DNA from: an uncultured Christensenella sp.
GTDB taxonomy: Bacteria; Bacillota; Clostridia; Christensenellales; Borkfalkiaceae
Reading direction: 5' to 3'
DNA length: 64,000 nt
NCBI GenBank assembly: GCA_910585705.1
Contig: CAJUER010000002.1
Location: 62,001-126,000, forward strand
Shown: positions 8,489 through 15,567 of the stretch, piece by piece
How the letters are laid out: every line of letters starts with the position of its first letter
Numbering within the stretch: the first letter of the stretch is position 1
Translations under genes and position numbers: made by a program
The notes under the pieces: generated by a model
Seen by the model: the letters and a program-made list of their open reading frames with translations, nothing else
Told to the model about the DNA's origin: nothing
Databases searched by the model: none

Positions 8489-10894
8489 TTACCAAACTAC
8501 TATTTCGCCGTCTTTATAGAACCAACCGTGTTCAGGCGTTTCCGTATAAAAGTACACTGTGTATTCAACGGTATCACGGTCAATGATTTTTATTGAATTC
8601 CACTCTTCCTCACTACCTTTATACAATATCTTCAAGTTTTTACACTGATAGAATGCACTCATATCTATTTTTCCCACGCCTGAGGGAATTACTACGGTTT
8701 CAAGCGCATAACAGTAAGCAAGTACAAAATCTTTAATTTCCTTAATGCCCTCGGGGAATGTGAAAGTTTTAAGGCTATCGCAAAACGAAAACGCTTCGCT
8801 TTCAATATTTGTAATTTTGCCGAGGAAGGTAACGCTTTCAAGATTATCGCAATTCTTAAACGTTTGAGTATATATCTCGGTTATGCCTTCCGGTAATGTT
8901 ATACTTTTAAGCTTTTTACAATCTCTGAACGCGAAATTACCCAGATATTCAAGTTTTTGTGGAAGAACTATATTTTCAAGATAATCACATTCGGAAAAGG
9001 CACCTTTGCCTATATAAGTTATATTGTCAGGAATAACGAGATTTGTAAAATATTGTGACTTGCAATCGCGGAAAGCATAATCACCTATTGCAGTTACACT
9101 TCCGTCCGAAGGGATAATGCTTGCATCCCAGCCTGCAATAATAGTTTTGGTAGTCCTGTCAATCAGACAGTTATTTTTACAGTAATATACGGGGTTATTC
9201 TCCGCAACGATAAACTTTTCAAATGCTCTACTCTTGTTTAACGTTCCATTGAAAGAAGTTACACTTGCAGGAATACTTATAGTTTTAAGATTATAACAGC
9301 TGCCGAATGCCCGACCAACCGTAACCACGCCTTCGGGAATTACTAATTCTTCTATACCGCTCCATAAAAACGCATAGTCATAAATTACTTTTGTATCTTT
9401 ATGTATAGTATAATTTTTCTTATTAACTTTTATTTCCATTAATACTACGTAAGGATTAGTTTCGTTGCCGAGATATAAGCAGTCGTCGTATTCATTATAT
9501 ACCATAACTTCGCTTTCGTCATTAACGAACATAGAACCAAGCTTGGTTAAACTGTCGGGTATATTGATTTCAGCAAGATTATTGCAAAAATAGAATGCTT
9601 GTTCCCCAATTTCCTTAACGTTATTGCCAAGCATTACTTTTTTAAGAATTTTACATCCCCTGAATGCGCCGTCACCGATAATTTCTATACTGTCCGGCAA
9701 AACGAGTTTTGTAATGTCCGCATAATAGAACGCTCTCCTGCCTATACTGCGACAGACGCTCCCCTCTTCAAACGTCAAATGTTTTACAAAGCTATTGTTT
9801 ACAGTGCTTGACTGCTCAAAGTTAAATAAGTTTGCAGGTACGTGCTCAACGTCTTTACCTATGATAACAGTAAGCCCTTTTTCTTCACCGCTCTTCATAA
9901 AAACGTCCGCACCCCAGTCCGCCAAATCAACGCAGTTTGTAGCATTGTAATATACTTTTTCAAGCGATTTTAAGTAACCGAACGCAAATCTCCCCATAAA
10001 AGTTATAGTGCGCGGTATATTAACGCTTACTATACCGTCAACATTAACAAATGCCGAACCTTTTACTTCCTTTACCGGTAACCCGTTATACTCTTCGGGA
10101 ATTCTTAATTCAGTATCGGTACAAGTCCCTATACCCGTAACTATGTAATAAGTTCCGTCACTATTTAAAGTGTATTCCAATCCTTGACTGAATTCGGCTA
10201 ACCCGCAATCGCCGCATACGCCGTTTTCAAACCTATGTCCGTTGGCGGGAATAGCTTCCGATTTTACCGTACCGCACTCTATGCACGATAAAAGCTTAAC
10301 CCCGTCCAAAACGCAGTCGGGCTGTACGATAGTTGCGGTATATACAAAACTGTGACCGGTTGCAGGGGTGAACTTGTAGTCTTTATAACCGCACAGCGAG
10401 CAGGTGCGCAAGCTATACCCTATAGAAGTACAGGTTTCTTCAAGCGCAACGCTCCAATCGTCGTATTTATGGGTGCAGTCAGGAATTTTGCCTATATTCT
10501 GCTGACTGCCGTCCGAATAGATAAACAATACTTCGCCGTTTGCGTTAAGTTCCGCCTTTATAATACCGACGCCGTCAATGCCGTTTTCGCCATTGATTTT
10601 ACCCAAATTAAATTGTGTCGAATCGGTAAGTTCTACTATAAGTTCACCGTTTGCGGTTTTGTTTATATTCTTAACGACTACACCATCCGCACCGTCTTTA
10701 CCGCACAAAAGCGTAATAAACTGCTCCAAGGTGCCGTCGTAGCCCAATTCGGTTGCAACGTTATACGCTTGCGATATATTATTAATTTCCTGCTCGGACC
10801 TGTCTGCTTTCGTTTGGTCGCATGCGGCAAGCCCAAACGCGCAGCATACGGTTGCCGTTACAAAAAGTAATGTTATAAGTATCTTTCTTTTCAT
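8489..10894 (-). CDS. BspA-like leucine-rich repeat lipoprotein
   Basis: 801 aa. Lipoprotein signal MKRKILITLL... ending LAAC at about residue 25. Then come a short helical region (ELGYDGTLEQFI), GKDGADG and NGENGIDG segments (collagen-like DG turns), and a module with Cys pairs (CSLCG, CIECG, CGDCG). From about residue 260 to the end are many LRR_5-type repeats of roughly 23 residues (for example AFRDCKKLKSITLPEGITEI). Surface proteins of this kind are thought to mediate adhesion in gut bacteria. Single-gene unit with its own promoter, structured leader and terminator. Confidence 0.88.
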   Translation of the reverse strand: MKRKILITLLFVTATVCCAFGLAACDQTKADRSEQEINNISQAYNVATELGYDGTLEQFITLLCGKDGADGVVVKNINKTANGELIVELTDSTQFNLGKINGENGIDGVGIIKAELNANGEVLFIYSDGSQQNIGKIPDCTHKYDDWSVALEETCTSIGYSLRTCSLCGYKDYKFTPATGHSFVYTATIVQPDCVLDGVKLLSCIECGTVKSEAIPANGHRFENGVCGDCGLAEFSQGLEYTLNSDGTYYIVTGIGTCTDTELRIPEEYNGLPVKEVKGSAFVNVDGIVSVNIPRTITFMGRFAFGYLKSLEKVYYNATNCVDLADWGADVFMKSGEEKGLTVIIGKDVEHVPANLFNFEQSSTVNNSFVKHLTFEEGSVCRSIGRRAFYYADITKLVLPDSIEIIGDGAFRGCKILKKVMLGNNVKEIGEQAFYFCNNLAEINIPDSLTKLGSMFVNDESEVMVYNEYDDCLYLGNETNPYVVLMEIKVNKKNYTIHKDTKVIYDYAFLWSGIEELVIPEGVVTVGRAFGSCYNLKTISIPASVTSFNGTLNKSRAFEKFIVAENNPVYYCKNNCLIDRTTKTIIAGWDASIIPSDGSVTAIGDYAFRDCKSQYFTNLVIPDNITYIGKGAFSECDYLENIVLPQKLEYLGNFAFRDCKKLKSITLPEGITEIYTQTFKNCDNLESVTFLGKITNIESEAFSFCDSLKTFTFPEGIKEIKDFVLAYCYALETVVIPSGVGKIDMSAFYQCKNLKILYKGSEEEWNSIKIIDRDTVEYTVYFYTETPEHGWFYKDGEIVVW

Positions 10895-10963
10895 AATGAA
10901 TTCCTTCTTAAAAAAATAAGGACGCTCCTAAAAAGAACTCCCGCAAAGCGTATCCTCTAAGTT

Positions 10964-11050
10964 GCGCTACAAATTCTCACTATAAAGGGAATCAGGGATA
11001 CAACTATGCCCAATTGTAACCTTTATAGTATCCGTATTATATTGTAGCGC
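10964..11050 (-). promoter_or_regulatory. Long imperfect stem in the leader of the LRR lipoprotein mRNA
   Basis: Two sets of complementary arms nest inside one another: GCGCTACAA (10964-10972) with TTGTAGCGC (11042-11050), and ACTATAAAGG (10979-10988) with CCTTTATAGT (11020-11029). The element begins just downstream of the -10 box, so it forms the 5' end of the transcript. No riboswitch class was recognised. It could be an mRNA stabiliser, a protein-binding leader or a small RNA. Confidence 0.6.
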
Positions 11051-11056
11051 ATATAT

Positions 11057-11085
11057 ATTATAACACGTATTTAATACTAATGCAA
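11057..11085 (-). promoter_or_regulatory. Promoter of the LRR lipoprotein gene
   Basis: Minus strand TTGCAT, 17-nt spacer, TATAAT. Gives a leader of roughly 155 nt before the start codon at 10894. Confidence 0.7.
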
Positions 11086-11229
11086 TATTTTTTTAAATAT
11101 TAAAAAATTCTATAACACTACTTGACTTTTTACACGGATCGGTTAACCCGTTTGCGCATTTTTTATTAAGATAAATTATTGTTTATCTTTCCGCTGTTAT
11201 AAAACAAACAATTTAAATTAAAATAATTA

Positions 11230-11264
11230 AGCGCACGTGCCTTGCTCGCAAGGTATAGTGCGCT
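11230..11264. other. Two-tier hairpin in a gene-poor region
   Basis: Outer arms AGCGCAC/GTGCGCT and inner arms CCTTGC/GCAAGG separated by small internal loops. No clear U-run follows, so it is not an obvious terminator. The surrounding 11100-11380 interval is AT-rich and I see no gene in it. Confidence 0.45.
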
Positions 11265-11384
11265 ATACTTATATTTTGTTTCTGTTGTAAAATTCCCTAT
11301 GGGAACTACCGTAATTCGCGCTGCGGCTTTTTTTATTTTATCGGTTATTTCCGTAAAAAATAATTTTCCGAGTTTTACGTTAAT

Positions 11385-11525
11385 TTAGGCAACATTCGGT
11401 CCCCGTCCTGCCAACAAGATTTCCGTATCATAATTAACGCAGAAAACCGACAAACCGCATTTAACTACGAGCAATTGTATACGGTTATGCGTATCGTCGT
11501 ATTTTGCAAACTCAACAAAAGGCAT
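11385..11525 (-). CDS. Possible small ORF or gene remnant, 46 aa
   Basis: The frame stays open for about 62 codons and the ATG-initiated part encodes 46 aa (MPFVEFAKYDDTHNRI at its start, ending RGPNVA). The composition looks protein-like, but there is no ribosome binding site at the ATG and the upstream frame runs into AT-rich non-coding sequence. It may be a decayed gene piece or a chance ORF. No family recognised. Confidence 0.25.
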   Translation of the reverse strand: MPFVEFAKYDDTHNRIQLLVVKCGLSVFCVNYDTEILLAGRGPNVA

Positions 11526-11659
11526 AGTGCCGGTATTTGCGTCAAATATATAATAACGTTGTAAAAAATAAAAGTTTTAAAAATTTTTTTAATTTGCCGT
11601 ATAAGAAAAATAAAAACCGTCAATAAGTACCCCGTAATATATCGGGAGAGGACGGAAAA

Positions 11660-12079
11660 ATGCGGCTTTTGAAATTGCTGTCGGTTACTTTTCTTGCTGC
11701 GGCGGTGCTGGCGGCAATTGCAATTCTTCCCGCGCGGCTTTGCTTTAAGGGGGCGGAAAGCTACGCGTTTTTCACAGGCGACACCTCGAAAGATTTCAGT
11801 GAAGTCAAAGCGCAGACGGACGCCGCAGTAAAGCGGCTTACGCTTTCCGCCGTCAACGGCGAATGCGCAGAATATTCCGAAATCGATCTGGACGCGCTTT
11901 TGAAAAGCGTCAACGGAAAAGTTATACGCACGGAAAAACTTTCCGACAGCGTGAACTATTACTGCAAAGCCGACCTGCCCTATTCCGTAAAATTATACGG
12001 CGAGGAAATAAATCTACACGTTTCCGTACGCGAAAACGGCGTAAAAGTTGCCTCTCCTATAATTTTCGGGGGATACTGA
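11660..12079 (+). CDS. Small secreted or membrane-anchored protein of unknown function
   Basis: 139 aa with a clear N-terminal hydrophobic segment (LSVTFLAAAVLAAIAILPA) that could be a signal peptide or anchor, then about 110 residues of soluble domain ending in beta-rich LYGEEINLHVSVRENGVKV. A GGGAGAGGA site precedes the ATG. It lies 46 nt upstream of the SpoIIQ-like gene and is probably cotranscribed with it. In Firmicutes the ywmB and spoIID genes often cluster near spoIIQ, so a YwmB-like role was considered, but I cannot show that from the sequence. Confidence 0.7.
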   Translation: MRLLKLLSVTFLAAAVLAAIAILPARLCFKGAESYAFFTGDTSKDFSEVKAQTDAAVKRLTLSAVNGECAEYSEIDLDALLKSVNGKVIRTEKLSDSVNYYCKADLPYSVKLYGEEINLHVSVRENGVKVASPIIFGGY

Positions 12080-12125
12080 ATAAAAATCTTTTCCGATGTC
12101 AATATCATTTTTGAAGGAGTTTTTT

Positions 12126-12773
12126 ATGAAAGATAATTCAAACAAGAAAAGCAAAAAGAAAATTCTACTCTACTATCTGATTCTTGCAGCTTGTCTGCTT
12201 GTAATCGCGGCTGTAACCGTTACGGTTATTTTTACCGTAAACCGTCATAAGTCCCCCGACTTGTCGCTTGACACGAACAATCCCGCCAATCCCGACGATG
12301 ACAAGGACCCCGACGAAAAACCCGACGACAAGCCTTCCGGCAGTACGACGGACTTCCTGCTTCCCATCGAATCCCCCACCGCTTCGGTTATCTACGAGTT
12401 CTCGTACGACGAAACGCTCGACAGATACTGCGTGCATCAGGGACTTGACTTCGAAGGCGCCGCAGGCACTAAGGTGCGCGCCGTGCTCGACGGAACAGTA
12501 ACCAAAGTCGTTTACCAGTCCACGCCCGAAGCATGCATGTTCGGCGGACACATCACTATCTCGCACGCGAACGGCGTTTCCACGACCTACAAGTTTATCG
12601 ACGTCAAAGAAGGACTTAAAGTCGGCGACAAGATAAATCGCGGCGACGAAATCGGCGCAATATCCCAAGCGACCGGCGTCGAGTTCAAGCAGGGCGACCA
12701 CCTGCACTTCGAAGTTGCGGTAAACGGCAAGCCCGCAAACCCCGAAGACTATCTGGAAATTATAAAGAAATAG
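12126..12773 (+). CDS. M23 (LytM) peptidase-like protein, SpoIIQ-like
   Basis: 215 aa from an ATG with GGAG upstream. A basic N-terminus and one membrane helix (about residues 14-36) are followed by a Pro/Asp/Lys linker (DDDKDPDEKPDDKPSG) and a LytM domain. The zinc ligands look intact: HQGLD (HxxxD) and HLH (HxH). SpoIIQ spans the intermembrane space during engulfment in spore formers; Clostridium-type SpoIIQ keeps the zinc site, unlike Bacillus. A general cell-wall endopeptidase or a structural protein is the alternative, since no other sporulation gene is in the window. Confidence 0.8.
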   Translation: MKDNSNKKSKKKILLYYLILAACLLVIAAVTVTVIFTVNRHKSPDLSLDTNNPANPDDDKDPDEKPDDKPSGSTTDFLLPIESPTASVIYEFSYDETLDRYCVHQGLDFEGAAGTKVRAVLDGTVTKVVYQSTPEACMFGGHITISHANGVSTTYKFIDVKEGLKVGDKINRGDEIGAISQATGVEFKQGDHLHFEVAVNGKPANPEDYLEIIKK

Positions 12774-12792
12774 CAAAATTCCCCCTCTTACC

Positions 12793-12835
12793 TTACCGCC
12801 CTCAGGCAATTATGCTGCGGGGGCGGTAATTTTTT
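12793..12835 (+). terminator. Terminator after the M23 gene
   Basis: Arms TTACCGCCC/GGGCGGTAA with a 19-nt loop followed by TTTTTT. Confidence 0.85.
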
Positions 12836-12884
12836 GCGGGACTGTGCCGCATAGTTATGCGTTTATCCACAATAATGCGCGTTG

Positions 12885-12961
12885 AAATGTAAAAAATGTT
12901 AATTTTTTGTGATAAATGAAAATTTACATTTTTAATCGATAAATTTTTTGTGAATTAACAT
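12885..12961. promoter_or_regulatory. AT-rich dyad repeats upstream of the two-peptide unit, possible operators
   Basis: Nested inverted repeats: GAAATGTAAA (from 12885) with TTTACATTT (from 12923), and ATGTTAATT (12896-12904) with AATTAACAT (12953-12961). They lie 75-150 bp upstream of the promoter at 13036. Binding by a regulator is inferred from symmetry only. A TTATCCACA sequence resembling a DnaA box is at 12863-12871. Confidence 0.4.
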
Positions 12962-13035
12962 TAATTATCGGTATTTTCATAGAATAGTGTTAGAAAGTAA
13001 CAAAAATAAAAATCTGAAAAATTTTCCAAATGTTA

Positions 13036-13064
13036 TTGACTAACATTTTTCAGCATGCTATACT
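13036..13064 (+). promoter_or_regulatory. Promoter of the two-peptide unit
   Basis: TTGACT, 17-nt spacer, TATACT. Close to sigma-A consensus and 52 nt upstream of the first small start codon. Confidence 0.8.
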
Positions 13065-13115
13065 AACTGCGAAATCAAGGTTAAACAGCCTTATTACTTC
13101 AACGGGAGGTTCGAT

Positions 13116-13208
13116 ATGTTTATTTACGATAATCTTAACGATTTAGACGACAACGGGAACCTTGCGGTTTCCCCCATTGCGTATGTAGTTTTAGACTGCG
13201 CAAGATAA
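13116..13208 (+). CDS. Small peptide 1 (30 aa), unknown function
   Basis: A GGGAGG site sits six or seven bases before the ATG. The peptide begins MFIYDNLNDLDDNG (acidic, Asn/Asp-rich) and ends with a hydrophobic tail, SPIAYVVLDCAR, holding one Cys three residues from the end. It shares a layout with the next small ORF: MF-x-Y start, acidic middle, V-S/N-P then a hydrophobic segment, and a final Arg. Possible roles are signalling peptide, small membrane-active peptide, leader peptide or RiPP precursor. No maturation or export gene is adjacent. Confidence 0.65.
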   Translation: MFIYDNLNDLDDNGNLAVSPIAYVVLDCAR

Positions 13209-13270
13209 GACACGAAAGATATTATAAGAGTAAAAATAAGAGAATAACAAAAATCAAGGAGGTGCTTGAT

Positions 13271-13384
13271 ATGTTTGATTACGAGATTTTTGACAACAGC
13301 TACGAAGAAGAGAATTTCAAGAAGTACGGAGTAAACCCGCTTCTTTTATCGTATCTCATGGTATCGGTATTAGGCAACAGATAA
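13271..13384 (+). CDS. Small peptide 2 (37 aa), unknown function
   Basis: A textbook AAGGAGG lies eight bases before the ATG, so translation is likely. The peptide begins MFDYEIFDNSYEEENF and ends with YGVNPLLLSYLMVSVLGNR, a hydrophobic tail. It looks paralogous to peptide 1 by layout (MF-x-Y start, acidic middle, V-N-P plus hydrophobic tail, C-terminal Arg). Both are within one promoter-terminator unit, 62 nt apart. No Cys. Function unknown. Confidence 0.7.
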   Translation: MFDYEIFDNSYEEENFKKYGVNPLLLSYLMVSVLGNR

Positions 13385-13402
13385 ACAACTTTTAAAAAAC
13401 TC

Positions 13403-13430
13403 AGCCGACGGCGTTTGCCGTCGGCTGTTT
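13403..13430. terminator. Bidirectional terminator between peptide unit and mocR
   Basis: AGCCGACGGC/GCCGTCGGCT hairpin with GTTTTATT on the plus side and GAGTTTTTT on the minus side. Ends both the two-peptide transcript and the converging mocR transcript. Confidence 0.88.
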
Positions 13431-13435
13431 TATTA

Positions 13436-14794
13436 TTAACTGTCAAGAACTATTTTCAGTCCGTTCACTTCCCCGCACGTTACCCCCGAAAAATTTATGA
13501 CCGCGTATTTTTCCGCGCCTTCGTACGGCGCTAAGAGATAGTCGGAAAGACATTTCAAATTAATTCCGTTTCTCTCCGCAACGGCTTTAATCTGTTCGTC
13601 TGACCGCGCCTTCGGAAACTGAGCCAAAAGATGAAGTCCGCTGCCCGTGTCTCGTACGAGGCATTCCGTATCCAGCGTTTTCAGCTTTTCTATCACCGCG
13701 CACCGAACTTCGCGGTAGTGATTTTTAAGCCTGTTTATGTGCCTTTCGAAGTGACCGCCGTCAAGCATTGCGGCAAGAGTTTTCTGCTCGAACACGGGCA
13801 CGGCGCAAGCCGAAAACCCTAACAGTGCACGGTAGGTTTCGTAAAGCGCGTGAGGAAGCACCATATACCCAATACGCATTGACGGAGCAAGGCTTTTGGA
13901 AAAGGTGTTCATATATATGACCCTGTCGGGACAGAGGCTGTATGCGCATTGCAAGGGCTTGCCGAACAGCCTGAACTCGCTGTCGTAATCGTCCTCGATA
14001 ATATACTTGTCCCCCTCGCGCGCCCAGCTTATAAGAGCGGCACGCGATGAAAGCGGCATAACCGCGCCAGTAGGAAACTGATGCGACGGCGAAATGTGCA
14101 GAACGTCCGCCCCGCTTTTCTCTACCGTGTTGCAGTCCGCTCCGTTTTCCCCGACGGGGATATAAACGCATTCGGCGCCGTCGAGATTATAGCAAGCGGA
14201 AATTCTGCCGTAACCGGGATTTTCCACAGCAAAAATTTTATCCCTACCCAAAATGCGAACTATAACTTCGTAAAGATACTCCGCGCCCGCGCCGATTACG
14301 ATATAACGCGGATCGACCTCTATCCCCCTAACGCGGTACAGGTAGCCCGCCACCGCACGTTTAAGCTCGGGATCGCCGTCGCAGGGCACGCGCCGCAAAA
14401 GATGCTCTCCGCAATCGGAAAGAACCGTGCGCATAAGCTTCGCCCAAACCGAAAAGGGAAACAGTCCCGCGTCCGCGCCGCCCCTAACAAGGTCGAGCGC
14501 GTAGCTTTTTTCTATTTCAGGCTTTATATCTGCCACCTCGCGCCGACCGTAAAAATCAACGTTTACGTCCGCGACAAAGTAGCCGCTCCTCTCTTTCGCC
14601 ACTATGTAGCCTTCGGCAAGCAACTGCTCGTAAGCGGTCTGCACAGTTATTACGCTGACGCAGAGATTTTCCGCCAGCGTACGCTTCGAGGGGAGCTTTT
14701 CACCCTTTTTAAGTTTGCCCGAAAGTATATCGCCGCGTATGCGCGAATACAATGTGAAGTATTTGTTTTTACCGTCAAGTTCGTAAGTGAGCAT
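13436..14794 (-). CDS. MocR-family regulator (GntR HTH fused to aminotransferase-like domain)
   Basis: 452 aa. Residues 1-75 are a winged helix of GntR type (GEKLPSKRTLAENLCVSVIT, QTAYEQLLAEGYI). Residues from about 110 form a PLP-dependent fold I aminotransferase domain, with the PLP lysine in NTFSKSLAPSMRIGY. MocR proteins use PLP or amino-acid binding to control neighbours. It is divergent from an ECF S component with a strong palindrome between them, so a PdxR-like regulator of vitamin B6 uptake is the best guess. DdlR, a MocR regulator of ddl, is an alternative because ddl is two genes away. Confidence 0.88.
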   Translation of the reverse strand: MLTYELDGKNKYFTLYSRIRGDILSGKLKKGEKLPSKRTLAENLCVSVITVQTAYEQLLAEGYIVAKERSGYFVADVNVDFYGRREVADIKPEIEKSYALDLVRGGADAGLFPFSVWAKLMRTVLSDCGEHLLRRVPCDGDPELKRAVAGYLYRVRGIEVDPRYIVIGAGAEYLYEVIVRILGRDKIFAVENPGYGRISACYNLDGAECVYIPVGENGADCNTVEKSGADVLHISPSHQFPTGAVMPLSSRAALISWAREGDKYIIEDDYDSEFRLFGKPLQCAYSLCPDRVIYMNTFSKSLAPSMRIGYMVLPHALYETYRALLGFSACAVPVFEQKTLAAMLDGGHFERHINRLKNHYREVRCAVIEKLKTLDTECLVRDTGSGLHLLAQFPKARSDEQIKAVAERNGINLKCLSDYLLAPYEGAEKYAVINFSGVTCGEVNGLKIVLDS

Positions 14795-14809
14795 AATTCC
14801 CCGTAAATC

Positions 14810-14853
14810 TGGTATTATTAAATAATATCAAATTGGATATTTTAATAATACCA
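14810..14853. promoter_or_regulatory. Palindromic operator between mocR and the ECF S component gene
   Basis: Near-perfect dyad: TGGTATTATTAAATAATATC facing GATATTTTAATAATACCA across a 6-nt centre. Located just upstream of the -10 box of the rightward gene, where a bound MocR dimer could repress or activate. Direct binding is inferred. Confidence 0.65.
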
Positions 14854-14861
14854 CAAAAGAG

Positions 14862-14867
14862 TATAAT
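14862..14867 (+). promoter_or_regulatory. -10 box of the ECF S component gene
   Basis: Perfect TATAAT only 10 nt before the ATG at 14878. No good -35 at 16-18 nt, which fits activator-dependent transcription. The start point would fall within a few nucleotides of the start codon. Confidence 0.55.
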
Positions 14868-14877
14868 AGTCAACGTT

Positions 14878-15513
14878 ATGAAAAATAAAAAGGCATTATT
14901 TACCACCAAATGGATAGCCTATACGGCTATGCTTACCGCGCTTGTAGTAGCGACTTCCGTCATCCCTCCCGTGCCCATCGGCGCGAATAACGTTTACTGG
15001 TGCGACGGAATGATACTTCTGGGCGCTTTCCTTATGGACCCCGTCTCCTCGTTCATCTTCGGCGGACTGGGTTCGGCGCTGTACGATTTTTGCATAGGGC
15101 ACGTACATATGGCGGCAGCTTCGCTTATAATTCACGGCTTGCAGGCGGCTGTAACTTCCGCACTGTTACATTACGCTTTTGCGAAATTCAAGCACGAACC
15201 TTTATGGGCTGTAGTTTCCGCGATTGCGGGCGCGCTGATAGTCATAGGCGGATATTTTTTAACGTACTGGGCTATTTTCCCGCTGACGACGGGCAGCTCG
15301 AAATACGGCTGGGCATACGCCTCCGAGCGCGTTTTAAGAAACGTGTTGCAGGAAATTATCGGCATATCCATAGCTACGGTTGTCTGCTATGCGACGACAT
15401 TTAAAAAACAGCTTGAAAAAAATCACTTATTACCAGACTTCAAGCGTGAAATTTGGGACGAGCGCAAACGCGCCGCCGAGCCCGAACCTCATTTAGAGCA
15501 ACAGGAAGAATAG
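14878..15513 (+). CDS. ECF transporter S component (substrate possibly vitamin B6)
   Basis: 211 aa integral membrane protein with about six helices. The stretch DGMILLGAFLMDPVSSFIFGGLGSALYDF resembles the GDa..l.g.l.Gp..g...gglGs.l.Dl pattern of vitamin S components. It needs the shared EcfA/A'/T module, which is not in the window. Adjacency to a MocR regulator suggests the PdxU group, but substrate is not proved. The start at 14878 is preferred over the earlier TTG at 14833, which lies inside the operator. There is no ribosome binding site at 14878, see the leaderless finding. Confidence 0.78.
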   Translation: MKNKKALFTTKWIAYTAMLTALVVATSVIPPVPIGANNVYWCDGMILLGAFLMDPVSSFIFGGLGSALYDFCIGHVHMAAASLIIHGLQAAVTSALLHYAFAKFKHEPLWAVVSAIAGALIVIGGYFLTYWAIFPLTTGSSKYGWAYASERVLRNVLQEIIGISIATVVCYATTFKKQLEKNHLLPDFKREIWDERKRAAEPEPHLEQQEE

Positions 15514-15520
15514 AAAAAAA

Positions 15521-15553
15521 CCGCTTCGGCAAACCCGACCGAAGCGGTTTTTT
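15521..15553. terminator. Bidirectional terminator between the S component gene and ddl
   Basis: CCGCTTCGG/CCGAAGCGG arms flanked by A-run and T-run, so it can end both converging transcripts. Confidence 0.88.
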
Positions 15554-15567
15554 ATTGAATAAAAAGA

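Noticed and set aside
12863..13060. A TTATCCACA (DnaA-box-like) sequence next to AT-rich DNA, suggesting a replication origin
   Set aside because: Only one box is present, one such 9-mer is expected by chance in a window this long, and no dnaA, dnaN or parAB genes are near. The AT-rich part is better explained as promoter and operator DNA of the peptide unit.
14833..14877. TTG start giving a 226-aa ECF S component
   Set aside because: The TTG lies inside the operator palindrome and upstream of the -10 box, so it would not be in the transcript.
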